Of a stretch of 63,569 nucleotides of DNA, positions 7,407 to 17,169 are shown in pieces. Source of the stretch: Oscillospiraceae bacterium (GTDB lineage: Bacteria > Bacillota > Clostridia > Oscillospirales > Oscillospiraceae). The stretch covers positions 1 to 63,569 of the forward strand of contig JAFSJZ010000060.1 of NCBI GenBank assembly GCA_017449185.1. Direction: 5' to 3'. Position 1 is the stretch's first letter, and each line of letters opens with the position of its first letter. The translations under genes and the position numbers were made by a program. A model generated the notes under the pieces. The model saw nothing but the letters and a program-made list of their open reading frames with translations. It had not been told where the DNA came from and searched no databases.

Positions 7407-9077
7407 TTATCCCTCGCGCAGCACCGCGCTGGTCTGTCCCTCCAGCGTCAGCGTCGTGCCGTCGAGCGAGGCTTCGCCCACGCCGATGGACGCGGCGAGC
7501 ACGGTGAAATCCCCACTGCCGGTCAGCGCCGCGAGATCCACGCTCAGCTCGTCGGCGGAGGCGTTGTGCAACACGCACACGGCGCTGCCCTCCCATGTAG
7601 AGACGAAGCCGCCGAGCTTGCCGCTGTTGTTGGGCTTGAGCGCGCGGTAGTCCCCGCGCGCGATCTCCGGGTTGGCGCTGCGGATCATCAGCAGCGTCTT
7701 ATAGTAGGTATACAGACTGTTCGGATCGCCGAGCTGCTCCGCAACGGAAACGGAGAGGCGGTTCTTCTCCGGATAGTCCGCGCCTACCGGGTCCGACACC
7801 GTGTCGCCGTCGCCCCAGAGCATCGCCAGACGCCTGTTCGCGTCGGTGTTGGACCCGCCGCGCGAGCCCTTCAGGCCGATCTCCTCGCCGTAGTAGATGA
7901 AGGGCGAGCCCGGCCCGAGCAGATAAAGGTTAGCGGCCATCTTCATGCGTCCGTTCGACACGGGCAGAAAGCCCGCGGCGCGGTCGGTGTCGTGGTTGGC
8001 GACGAAGGGCACGATCGCCGCGTCGGCGCGCTTGGCCTGCACGGTCTTGAGAAAGTCCTCCACATAGGAGATATAGCCGCTCACGCCGCTGCCCGCCGCG
8101 GCCTTGGCGATCAGACCCTCGCCCTGGGAGACGGTGAAGTTGAAGCAGTTCATCGCGCCGTAATACTGCTCGACAACACTGTCCGCGTCCCAGACCTCGC
8201 CGACCATGTAGATGTCGGGTCGGATCGCACGCAGCTCGTCGGCGTATTCCTCCCAGAAGGCGGCGTTTGCGCCGTGATCGCCGTAGTAGACGTACTTGAT
8301 CGCGTCGAAGCGGAAGCCGTCCACACCGAGATCGAGCCAGAACTTCGCGATCTTCAGGACCTCCTCGCGCACGGCGGGGTTATCGAAGTTCAGCTCGGGC
8401 ATCGCGCCGTCGAAGTTGCACTCGTAATAATCGTCCGTCCCCGTGATCTGGCGGAAGGTCCTCCCGGAGGGAATGTTTTCCCTCCCGGCGCACCAGCAGT
8501 AAAAGTCGTAGAACGCGTTCTCGGTGTCCCCTTTGCGGTGGGCCAGCACAAACTCGTTGAACCATTGGTTGCGATCGCCCGTGTGGTTGATCGGCAGGTC
8601 GAGGATCAGCTTGACGTTGCGCGCCTCGCAGAGCTCGCAGAGCTCGCGCAGGTCGTCGAGCGTGCCGAAGGCGGGATCGACGGTATAGTAGTCCGTCACG
8701 TCATATTTGTGATACGAGGGGGACTTGTAGATCGGCGTCAGCCAGATGCCCTCGACGCCGAGGCTCTTTCCGGAATTGGGCTCGCCGTCGTTGAGATAGT
8801 CCATACGGTTGAGGATCCCGCGCAGATCGCCCGTGCCGTCTCCGTCGCTGTCGGAGAAGGAGCCGACGAAGATCTCGTAAAAGACACGGTTGTTGTCCGC
8901 ACATACGAAATCGCTGTGCAGACTCTCCTCCGTCAGAACATATTCGCCGCCCTCGTCGGCCGGCTCTTCGCTCGGAACGGGAGAAGCCTCGGCAACAGGC
9001 GCGGGAGCTCCGCAGCCCGCGAGCATTGCGCAGGCGAGCAGCAGACACAGCCATGCGGACAGGTGTTTTTTCATCAT
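7407..9077 (-). CDS. secreted GH13 alpha-amylase family lipoprotein
   Basis: A 556-aa predicted extracellular lipoprotein that cleaves alpha-glucans. The signal peptide ends in lipobox LAGC (Cys22). The GH13 barrel shows region I (DLPINHTGDR), region II DGFRFDAIK with nucleophile Asp258, region III GEVWD with acid/base Glu294, and region IV FVANHDTDR with Asp363. The C-terminal 80 residues look like the usual beta domain C. SDSDGDGTGDLRGI near residue 75 resembles the early calcium/strand region of neopullulanase/oligoglucosidase-type enzymes. AGGAGA stands 9 bases upstream; either of two adjacent ATGs could start. It probably feeds the maltodextrin ABC importer encoded downstream on the other strand. 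Confidence 0.93.
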   Translation of the reverse strand: MMKKHLSAWLCLLLACAMLAGCGAPAPVAEASPVPSEEPADEGGEYVLTEESLHSDFVCADNNRVFYEIFVGSFSDSDGDGTGDLRGILNRMDYLNDGEPNSGKSLGVEGIWLTPIYKSPSYHKYDVTDYYTVDPAFGTLDDLRELCELCEARNVKLILDLPINHTGDRNQWFNEFVLAHRKGDTENAFYDFYCWCAGRENIPSGRTFRQITGTDDYYECNFDGAMPELNFDNPAVREEVLKIAKFWLDLGVDGFRFDAIKYVYYGDHGANAAFWEEYADELRAIRPDIYMVGEVWDADSVVEQYYGAMNCFNFTVSQGEGLIAKAAAGSGVSGYISYVEDFLKTVQAKRADAAIVPFVANHDTDRAAGFLPVSNGRMKMAANLYLLGPGSPFIYYGEEIGLKGSRGGSNTDANRRLAMLWGDGDTVSDPVGADYPEKNRLSVSVAEQLGDPNSLYTYYKTLLMIRSANPEIARGDYRALKPNNSGKLGGFVSTWEGSAVCVLHNASADELSVDLAALTGSGDFTVLAASIGVGEASLDGTTLTLEGQTSAVLREG

Positions 9078-9108
9078 GGCGTAACATCTCCTGTTTTAGG
9101 ATAAAAAA

Positions 9109-9137
9109 ACAGTATCAAAGCCGCGGGAAAAAGTCAA
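9109..9137 (-). promoter_or_regulatory. promoter for the GH13 gene
   Basis: On the minus strand TTGACT (9137-9132), a 17-base spacer and TACTGT (9114-9109), 31 bases before the amylase start. Confidence 0.55.
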
Positions 9138-9159
9138 GCGGTTCTTGCGTTTTGCCCGC

Positions 9160-9187
9160 TTGCGCGCGGACGGATTTATGGTATAAT
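9160..9187 (+). promoter_or_regulatory. promoter with extended -10 immediately before a start codon
   Basis: TTGCGC (9160-9165), a 16-base spacer and TATAAT (9182-9187) preceded by TGG. The next gene's ATG is at 9194, about where transcription should begin, so the mRNA may have no leader. Confidence 0.65.
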
Positions 9188-9193
9188 CGGCTC

Positions 9194-9685
9194 ATGAAGA
9201 CCGTATTTTACCGCGCGGAGCATATCGCCGCGCTCAGGAGAAAATACAAAAGATGGACCGTTGTGTTCGCGCTCGTCTGCGCGCTGACGCTCGGTCTCGT
9301 CGTTTACTGCGCCGCGGCAAGGACCACGCTCAACGCCTCGCGCATGGAATGGCTGGCCACCGCGGCCCTTACCGGCGGAGGCTGGCTTGCCATTGCGATC
9401 CGGGACTGCGCGCTGCGTCATTTCCGCACGAGCTGGGAGCATGAGGAGCGTATCCTCGCCTCGGAGGAGCCTGCGAGGGACGTGCGCGGCCACGTCACGA
9501 CGGACAAAAAACACGTGTCCATTCCCCGCAGCATCGAGGTGCGCGGCGTACGCGTGCAGACGGCGGAGGGGCCCGTGCGCCTTTTGATCAACGCCTCCTT
9601 TGCCAAAGAGCTCGAGAGGCTGGCCGCTCAGGGCGAGCTGAGCCTCCATGCTGTCGAGGGCTACGTCACGGAGGTGGAGAGATGA
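9194..9685 (+). CDS. small membrane protein of unknown function, GH53 partner
   Basis: A 163-aa protein that I do not recognise. Two hydrophobic stretches (about residues 20-40 and 53-70) suggest a two-helix membrane anchor. The C-terminal half is hydrophilic, with a beta-rich look (HVSIPRSIEVRGVRVQT, GPVRLLINASF), and could face the outside or the cytosol. The start at 9194 is set by the promoter: TATAAT ends only 6 bases earlier and no ribosome binding site exists, so it may be translated from a leaderless mRNA. Its stop overlaps the start of the GH53 gene (ATGA), so the two products are made together and may form one complex. Confidence 0.7.
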   Translation: MKTVFYRAEHIAALRRKYKRWTVVFALVCALTLGLVVYCAAARTTLNASRMEWLATAALTGGGWLAIAIRDCALRHFRTSWEHEERILASEEPARDVRGHVTTDKKHVSIPRSIEVRGVRVQTAEGPVRLLINASFAKELERLAAQGELSLHAVEGYVTEVER

Positions 9686-11430
9686 GAGTGCTGCGCCGTA
9701 TCGTCTCCCGCTTCTATGTGTATATCCTCTGGTTCTTCCTTGCTTTCCTTGCGGTCGGTCTGCTCTTCTCCCGCCTCGGCGATACAGACGCCGCGCACAA
9801 GGTCACGCTCTTTGCCGACGTTCCCGCAATGGAGGACGCCGCGCTCGCCGCGAAGCTGGAGGAGGAGATGCCGGAGGGCATCCGCATGATCAAGGTCCAT
9901 CCCTTCTCTTACGCGATGTTCGACAGCGACAACCTGCTCTCCGCCGACTTGTACATCATCCCCGCAAGCCATGTCGAGGACTATGCCGGCAGCTTCCGCT
10001 CCCTCGCCGGCGCGTCCTTCGACGCCGAGGGCGGCTATGTCCGCGACGGCGAGCTCTGGGGCGTCCGCGTCTGGGACGCCGCGCGCGGCGAGGGGATTGC
10101 CGCGGATTACATCGACTATCCGGACGAGGATTGCTGGCTGTTCTTCAACGCCGGGTCCGGGCACATCCGCTCGATCAGCGGCGAGGGCGACGACGCGGCG
10201 ATCGCCGTGGCGCGCCGACTGCTGGCCATGCGCGGCGAGTCTTCGACGGAGAGAGGGGAGGACGGCATGAGAGAACCGGCTCAGGGCTTGCCCGAGGGCT
10301 TCCTTCTGGGCATGGACGTCTCCAGCGTGCTGGCCGAAGAGCGCAGCGGCGTGAAATACTATGACGTCGACGGGAACGAGCGCGATCTCTTCGCGATCCT
10401 TGCCGACAACGGGATCAACACGATCCGCGTCCGCGTCTGGAACGACCCCTATGACGCGAACGGAAACGGCTACGGCGGCGGCAACTGCGACGCGGCAGCC
10501 GCCGCGGAGATCGGCCGACGCGCGGCCGAACACGGCATGGGCCTGCTCGTCGACTTCCATTATTCCGACTTCTGGGCCGACCCGGGCAAGCAGTTTGCGC
10601 CCAAGGCCTGGGCTGGCATGACGATCGGGGAGAAGAGCGAGGCGCTCTTCTCCTTTACCAGGGAGAGCCTCGAGACGATCCTCGCCGCCGGCGCGCGGAT
10701 CCGCATGGTCCAGCTCGGCAACGAGACCAACGGCGCCCTGGCCGGAGAGACGAGCTGGCCGAACATCCTCTCTCTTATGGCCGCAGGAGCGCGGGCCGTG
10801 CGCGAGACCTGCCCCGAGGCGCAGATCGCCGTCCACTTCACCGACCCCGAAAAGGCGGGGAGCTATGCTTTTTACGCCGGAAAGCTGGACGAATACGGGC
10901 TCGACTACGACGTCTTCGCCTCGTCGTACTACCCCTTCTGGCACGGGACGCTCGACAATCTCGCCGCCGTGCTCTCCGCTGTGGCGGAGCGATACGGCAA
11001 ACAGGTCATGGTCGTCGAGACCTCCTACGCCTGGACCGACGAGGACTCGGACTTCTTTGCCAACACGGTCTCCGCGCAAAGCGCCGTCGACAGGCCCTGG
11101 CCGTACACCGTGCAGGGACAGGCCGAGGCCGTGCGCGCCGTGATCGACACGGTGGCGCGGCGCACGACGAACGGGATCGGCGTCGTCTACTGGGAGGGCG
11201 CGTGGATCAGCGTCGGCACGAACTCGTGGGAGGAAAACCGTGAAAAATGGGAACGCGACGGCTCCGGCTGGGCCTCGTCCTTCGCCGCGGAATACGACCC
11301 CGAGGACGCGGGAAGATGGTACGGCGGCAGCGCCGTGGACAACCAGGCCTTTTTCGACGCCTCCGGCCGCGCGCTGGAGTCGCTGAAGGTCTTCTCCTTC
11401 GCCCGCACGGGCGCCGCGCCGGAGACGTGA
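9682..11430 (+). CDS. membrane-anchored GH53 endo-beta-1,4-galactanase
   Basis: A 582-aa protein predicted to cut beta-1,4-galactan side chains outside the cell. A signal-anchor helix lies at about residues 10-32. Residues 33-195 form an unrecognised domain, and the GH53 barrel runs from about 207 (GMDVSSV at 210) to the end. The catalytic acid is Glu348 in QLGNETNGAL and the nucleophile is Glu446 in VVETSYAWT. The family usually has a short signal peptide, so the extra 160-residue N-terminal domain is unusual. A GGGGAGG site with in-frame ATG at 10267 (residue 196) could also yield the enzyme domain alone. It is coupled to the preceding membrane gene by an ATGA overlap. Confidence 0.9.
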   Translation: MRVLRRIVSRFYVYILWFFLAFLAVGLLFSRLGDTDAAHKVTLFADVPAMEDAALAAKLEEEMPEGIRMIKVHPFSYAMFDSDNLLSADLYIIPASHVEDYAGSFRSLAGASFDAEGGYVRDGELWGVRVWDAARGEGIAADYIDYPDEDCWLFFNAGSGHIRSISGEGDDAAIAVARRLLAMRGESSTERGEDGMREPAQGLPEGFLLGMDVSSVLAEERSGVKYYDVDGNERDLFAILADNGINTIRVRVWNDPYDANGNGYGGGNCDAAAAAEIGRRAAEHGMGLLVDFHYSDFWADPGKQFAPKAWAGMTIGEKSEALFSFTRESLETILAAGARIRMVQLGNETNGALAGETSWPNILSLMAAGARAVRETCPEAQIAVHFTDPEKAGSYAFYAGKLDEYGLDYDVFASSYYPFWHGTLDNLAAVLSAVAERYGKQVMVVETSYAWTDEDSDFFANTVSAQSAVDRPWPYTVQGQAEAVRAVIDTVARRTTNGIGVVYWEGAWISVGTNSWEENREKWERDGSGWASSFAAEYDPEDAGRWYGGSAVDNQAFFDASGRALESLKVFSFARTGAAPET

Positions 11431-11474
11431 TCGGGGCCTCGGAACGCCTGCGGCGGGCAAAAAAAGAAACAACT

Positions 11475-11516
11475 CCGCGGTTTGGGCAAATCCCCCAAAC
11501 CGCGGGGTTTATTTTT
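11475..11516 (+). terminator. rho-independent terminator after the GH53 gene
   Basis: CCGCGGTTTGGG (11475-11486) pairs with 11494-11505 across a 7-base loop and is followed by GGTTTATTTTTG. Confidence 0.8.
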
Positions 11517-11541
11517 GTCAAAAAAGATAGCGGGCCCGCGG

Positions 11542-11570
11542 TTTACAACAAAAATTCAAAATAGTATAAT
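11542..11570 (+). promoter_or_regulatory. strong promoter for the maltodextrin ABC operon
   Basis: TTTACA (11542-11547), a 17-base AT-rich spacer and a perfect TATAAT (11565-11570). It lies 155 bases before the binding-protein start, leaving a long leader in which I see no known riboswitch. Confidence 0.75.
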
Positions 11571-11725
11571 GTCATTTGTAAAAAATGTATTAAATCAAAT
11601 GATTTAGCGTATCAAAGCACCGTCCCCCTCAGCCCGATCCGTGTTTACACGGAATGATGATCCTTGGATTCACTGGCGCTCAAGCCATTGAACATAAAAA
11701 AGCAAATCTAACAGGAGGAAACAAA

Positions 11726-13336
11726 ATGAAAAAAGTTCTTGCCATGATCCTGGCGCTTGTCATGATCTTCGCGCTGGCTGCGTGCGGACAGCAGGCCGCT
11801 TCGGCTCCTGCCGCGTCCAACGACGCCCCCGCCTCTTCCGGCGGCAGCGACGCTCCGGCCGCTTCCAGTGACAAGCCTCTCGCCGGCACCTATGACATCA
11901 CCGTCTGGTGCCCGGACGCCGAAGTCGAGCTTCGCAAAGCGATGATCGACGAGTTCAACAAGACCAATGAAGACGGCATCGTCTTCAACGCCACCGTCCA
12001 GAACGTCGGCGAGGGCGACGCTGCCACCCAGATGATCACCGACGTAGAGGCCGGTGCCGATCTGTACAACTTCGCCTCCGACCAGTTCGCCCGTCTCGTG
12101 CAGGCCAACGCCCTTGCCAAGCTCGGCACGAAAGCGGCCGAGGTCGTCAAGGAAGGCAACAGCGCAGCTGCTGTCGACGCCGTCACGATCGGCGGCGAGA
12201 TGTACGCCTACCCGCTGACCGACAACGGCTTCTTCATGTACTATGACAAGTCCGTCATCTCCGAGGACGCTGTCGGCAGCATGGACAAGATCATCGAGGC
12301 CTGCGAAGCTGCCCAGAAGTACCTCGCTTTCGACGTAGGCAACGGCTGGTATCTCTCCGCTTACTTCTTCGGCGCCGGCTGCGTTTCCAAGTGGTCCACC
12401 GACGCTGACGGTCACTGGAACGTCAACGACGACTTCAACAGCGACAAGGGCCTGATCGCCATGAAGGGCCTGAACAAGATCCAGGCTTCTCCGTTCCACC
12501 TCTCCAGCAGCTCTGCAGCCGAATTTGACAAGGGCGCTGCCGTTGTCGTCACCGGCCTGTGGGATGCCGGCACCGCCAAGGAGATCCTCGGCGACAATCT
12601 CGGCGCCGCTCCGCTGCCCTCCTTCACCGTCGACGGAACCGACTACGCGCTCAAGCCCTTCATGGGCTACAAGTTCATCGGCGTCAAGACTCAGACCGAC
12701 GCCGTCAAGGCTGCCGCTCTGCACAAGCTGGCCCAGTACCTGACCTCCGAAGAGGCTCAGCTCAAGCGCTTTGAAGCGGTCACTTGGGCTCCTGTCAACC
12801 TGAACGCCGCCGCCTCCGACGCCGTCAAGGCCAACCCGGTCATCGCCGCCGATATGCTCCAGCAGCAGAACTGCACCGCGCAGGGCCAGGTCAACGACGG
12901 CTGGTGGACCCTTGCCGCCGCCTTGGGCGCCACGGCCAAGGAGACCGACGATGTCGACACCTACAAGGCTGCTCTTCAGACCTATGTCGACGGCCTTGAG
13001 AAGCTCAAGAGCCTCCGTGAGGGCCTGCTCTTTGTGGGCGCCTGGAACGGATGGAACAACGCCGACGAGGCCGACACCTACATCCTCACCGGCGACGGCG
13101 ACGTCAAGAGCCTGACCTTCGAGGTACCGCAGAGCGATTACATGGGCGGCCGCATCGTCAACATCGGCAGCTGGGAGAACGGCATGGGCGCGGCCCAGGT
13201 CAAGACCGGCGCCGACCTGATCCAGGCTCCCGATCCCGATTCCAACCCGGACAACAACATCGTCTTCCTCGCTCCGGGCACCTACACCGTCTCCATCGAC
13301 ACCGCCTCCGGCGAGATCTCCATCGTCGCGGGCTGA
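11726..13336 (+). CDS. maltodextrin-type ABC transporter solute-binding lipoprotein with extra C-terminal domain
   Basis: A 536-aa lipoprotein (lipobox ALAAC, Cys20) that captures sugars for the importer. Residues about 55-425 resemble the MalE-type SBP_bac_8 fold (ITVWCPDAEVELRKAMIDEFNK; VVVTGLWDAGTAKEILG). From about residue 430 there is an extra beta-rich domain beginning LFVGAWNGWNNAD, which looks like the small starch-binding repeats of SusE/SusF type; such a domain is rarely seen on an ABC binding protein. AGGAGGAA lies 7 bases before ATG 11726; an upstream in-frame ATG at 11654 lacks this and would spoil the signal peptide. It is the first gene of a binding protein-MalF-MalG-MsmX operon. 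Confidence 0.9.
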   Translation: MKKVLAMILALVMIFALAACGQQAASAPAASNDAPASSGGSDAPAASSDKPLAGTYDITVWCPDAEVELRKAMIDEFNKTNEDGIVFNATVQNVGEGDAATQMITDVEAGADLYNFASDQFARLVQANALAKLGTKAAEVVKEGNSAAAVDAVTIGGEMYAYPLTDNGFFMYYDKSVISEDAVGSMDKIIEACEAAQKYLAFDVGNGWYLSAYFFGAGCVSKWSTDADGHWNVNDDFNSDKGLIAMKGLNKIQASPFHLSSSSAAEFDKGAAVVVTGLWDAGTAKEILGDNLGAAPLPSFTVDGTDYALKPFMGYKFIGVKTQTDAVKAAALHKLAQYLTSEEAQLKRFEAVTWAPVNLNAAASDAVKANPVIAADMLQQQNCTAQGQVNDGWWTLAAALGATAKETDDVDTYKAALQTYVDGLEKLKSLREGLLFVGAWNGWNNADEADTYILTGDGDVKSLTFEVPQSDYMGGRIVNIGSWENGMGAAQVKTGADLIQAPDPDSNPDNNIVFLAPGTYTVSIDTASGEISIVAG

Positions 13337-13399
13337 TCCTTCCAAAGCTGAACATCCTTCAAAAACCAAAGTAAACAACTGACTTTGGCTGAACCAATG

Positions 13400-13438
13400 A
13401 TGGTTGGAGTCAAATCCTTTTGACTCCAACCATTTTTT
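13400..13438 (+). terminator. attenuating stem-loop between binding protein and permease genes
   Basis: A perfect 15-bp stem (13400-13414 with 13419-13433) with a 4-base loop, followed by TTTTT. It lies inside the operon 20 bases before the MalF-like gene, so partial termination would give more binding protein than permease. Confidence 0.85.
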
Positions 13439-13453
13439 AAAAGGGGCTATGCT

Positions 13454-14995
13454 ATGAAAAGATACAGCGATCTGGAGTTTCTGAAGCTCTCCAAGGGCCA
13501 GAAATTCACATATAAGCTCGTAAGCTTTTTCGCCTCGATCCCGCGCGCGATAGGTCGCTTTTTCCTCGGTATATGGAACTTCATCAAAAAGCTCGGAACG
13601 ACGATCGGCGGCGAATTTGCGGATATTTATACCACGTTCAAAAACGGCGACTGGAAGACCCGCAGCTCCTTCCTTGTCATGGGTCTGGGCAGCATCGCCC
13701 GCGGCCAGGTCCTGCGCGGTCTGCTTTTCCTGCTCTTCGAGGCGGTCTTTATCTTCTATATGATCACCACGGGCGGCTACTGGATAAGCATGCTGCCCTC
13801 TCTCGGCAAGGTCGGACCGCATGAGGAATACAACGAGATTCTTGACTCCTACACGACGGTCTACGGCGACAACTCCTTCAAGATCCTGCTTTACGGCGTA
13901 CTGACGATCTTCTTTATCGCGGCGTTCATCTACACCTGGCGTCTCAACGTCAAACAGAACAAGATCGCCCAGGAATACGAGAAGGCCGGCCGCAAGCTCA
14001 AGAGCGGCGCGGACGACCTGAGGTCCCTCGTCGACGAGCAGTTCTACAAGACGCTGCTGGCCCTTCCGCTGCTCGGTATCCTGATCTTCACGGTCATGCC
14101 GATCGTGTTCATGATCCTCGTGGCCTTCACCAACTATGACGGCACGCACGACGGCTTCAACAACGCGCTCTTCAGCTGGGCGGGCTGGGCGAACTTCAAG
14201 ACGATGCTCTCCTGGGAAGGCGGAGGCAACGTCTATTCCGCCACCTTCGGCGAGGTCCTGACCTGGACGCTGATCTGGGCCTTCTTTGCCACCTTCACGA
14301 ACTACTTCCTCGGCATGTTCGTGGCCATGATGATCAATAAGAAGGGCATCCGCCTGAAAAAGGCATGGCGCACCATCCTTGTTCTGACCATCGCCATCCC
14401 GCAGTTCATCTCCCTGCTGTATGTCTCGAAGATGTTTGCCAAAAACGGCATCATCAACGGCCTGCTGCTCAACTGGGGCTGGATCGATCAGGCCATCGAC
14501 TTCTGGGGCTCCACGGCGCATAACGCGCTGCTGCCGCGCGTCATGGTCATCGTCATCAATATCTGGATCGGCATCCCCTATCTGATGCTGATCGCCACGG
14601 GTATTTTGATGAACATCCCCGCCGACCTCTACGAGTCCTCGAGGATCGACGGCGCGAACGCCTGGCAGCAGTACACCAAGATCACGCTGCCCTATATGCT
14701 GTTCATCACCGGCCCGTATCTGCTCACGAGCTTTACGAGCAACATGAACAACTTCAACGTGATCTTCCTGCTCACGGGAGGTAATCCGATCAACGCGGCC
14801 GCGTCCTCCGCGGCGGGCAGTGTGGGCTATACGGACCTTCTGATCACCTGGCTGTTCAAGATCACGACCGGCGCAGGCGCGCAGTACTATATGGCTTCCG
14901 TCATCGGCATCCTGGTCTTCGTGGTGGTCGCGGTCATCTCGCTGGTCGTCTACAACGTCCTGCCCTCTATCAAGAACGAGGAGGATTTCCAGTGA
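13454..14995 (+). CDS. MalF-like sugar ABC transporter permease
   Basis: A 513-aa inner membrane permease subunit. The N-terminal 80 residues are charged and cytosolic, followed by about eight hydrophobic segments. The ABC-docking EAA-like loop is near residue 395 (YESSRIDGANAWQQYTKITLP). The N-terminal extension before the first helix and the soluble loop at about 115-145 are common in Firmicute MalF proteins. AAAGGGG precedes the start. The stop overlaps the MalG-like start by one base. Confidence 0.9.
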   Translation: MKRYSDLEFLKLSKGQKFTYKLVSFFASIPRAIGRFFLGIWNFIKKLGTTIGGEFADIYTTFKNGDWKTRSSFLVMGLGSIARGQVLRGLLFLLFEAVFIFYMITTGGYWISMLPSLGKVGPHEEYNEILDSYTTVYGDNSFKILLYGVLTIFFIAAFIYTWRLNVKQNKIAQEYEKAGRKLKSGADDLRSLVDEQFYKTLLALPLLGILIFTVMPIVFMILVAFTNYDGTHDGFNNALFSWAGWANFKTMLSWEGGGNVYSATFGEVLTWTLIWAFFATFTNYFLGMFVAMMINKKGIRLKKAWRTILVLTIAIPQFISLLYVSKMFAKNGIINGLLLNWGWIDQAIDFWGSTAHNALLPRVMVIVINIWIGIPYLMLIATGILMNIPADLYESSRIDGANAWQQYTKITLPYMLFITGPYLLTSFTSNMNNFNVIFLLTGGNPINAAASSAAGSVGYTDLLITWLFKITTGAGAQYYMASVIGILVFVVVAVISLVVYNVLPSIKNEEDFQ

Positions 14996-15864
14996 TGAAT
15001 GAAACAATAGAAAAGCGCAGCATGGGTCTCAAGGCCAGCCGCACACTCTCCAATACGATCATCTATATCATCCTCATCGTCATGAGCGTGATCTGGCTTT
15101 TCCCCTTTATCTGCATTGTGCTGCAGTCCTTCCGTATCGAGTCTACCTGGAACGTCAACTATGTCGTTCCGAAGCAGTGGGGCTGGGATAACTACAAGGC
15201 ATTGTGGACCAGCGACTTCAAGACCTGGTATCTCAACACCTTCATCATCGCGCTTATCGTCGCGGTCATCCAGACCGTTATCGTGCTTTGCATGAGCTAC
15301 ACGCTTTCCCGCTTCCGCTTCAAGCTGCGCAACGGCCTGATGCGCTTCATGCTGATCCTCGGCATGTTCCCCGGCATGCTCACGATGATCATCCTCTACC
15401 GCGTCCTGAAGGATCTGGGCATGACCCAGTCCAATGCCGTTCCCGGCCTGATCCTGGTCTATATCGCCTCCTCCGGCATGGGCTATTACGTGTCCAAGGG
15501 CTTCTTCGACACGATCCCGAAATCCCTCGACGAGGCGGCGCGCGTCGACGGTGCGACCAGGGCGCAGGTGCTCAACAAGATCATCCTCCCGCTGGCCAAG
15601 CCGATCGTTATTTACACGATCCTGACCGCCTTTATGGGCCCCTGGGGCGACTTTGTCTTTGCCAGGTACGTCTCCTTCGGCACCTCTTCGGGCATGAACG
15701 TGGCCGTCGGTATGTGGAACTGGCTGACGCCCGACATGATCAACCAGCGCTATACGATGTTCTGCGCGGGCGGCGTCATCGTCGCGATCCCCGTGGCGAT
15801 CCTGTTCATGTGCCTGCAGAAATACTATGTCGAGGGCGTCACCGGCGGCGCCGTCAAGGGCTGA
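14995..15864 (+). CDS. MalG-like sugar ABC transporter permease
   Basis: A 289-aa permease subunit with six predicted helices and the EAA loop LDEAARVDGATRAQVLNKIILP near residue 180, which docks onto the ATPase. ATG 14995 is favoured, with GAGGAGG about 10 bases upstream; a GTG at 14992 is possible. The overlap with the MalF stop implies coupled translation and a 1:1 heterodimer. Confidence 0.92.
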   Translation: MNETIEKRSMGLKASRTLSNTIIYIILIVMSVIWLFPFICIVLQSFRIESTWNVNYVVPKQWGWDNYKALWTSDFKTWYLNTFIIALIVAVIQTVIVLCMSYTLSRFRFKLRNGLMRFMLILGMFPGMLTMIILYRVLKDLGMTQSNAVPGLILVYIASSGMGYYVSKGFFDTIPKSLDEAARVDGATRAQVLNKIILPLAKPIVIYTILTAFMGPWGDFVFARYVSFGTSSGMNVAVGMWNWLTPDMINQRYTMFCAGGVIVAIPVAILFMCLQKYYVEGVTGGAVKG

Positions 15865-15895
15865 TATGGCCACGATGTGAAAAGGAGAAATCAGT

Positions 15896-17026
<1,131 letters not shown>

Positions 17027-17051
17027 ACGCAGGCGTTTCCAATCACAGATC

Positions 17052-17090
17052 ATATGCCCGGGGCACCCGCCCCGGGCATATTTACGATTT
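17052..17090 (+). terminator. terminator-like hairpin after the ABC operon
   Basis: ATATGCCCGGGG (17052-17063) pairs perfectly with 17070-17081. The T run after it is short and interrupted (TTACGATTT), so it may be a weaker terminator. Confidence 0.65.
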
Positions 17091-17169
17091 GTTCAAGTAT
17101 CCTTTAATTATTTTTTAAGTTCTTCGGGTATTCTGCATTCAGAAACCACGACAAAAGGACGGATACACG

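Noticed and set aside
11708-15007. 1099-codon minus-strand open frame across the ABC operon
   Set aside because: Its sequence is low-complexity and spans three recognised plus-strand genes and their attenuator. It is a shadow frame.
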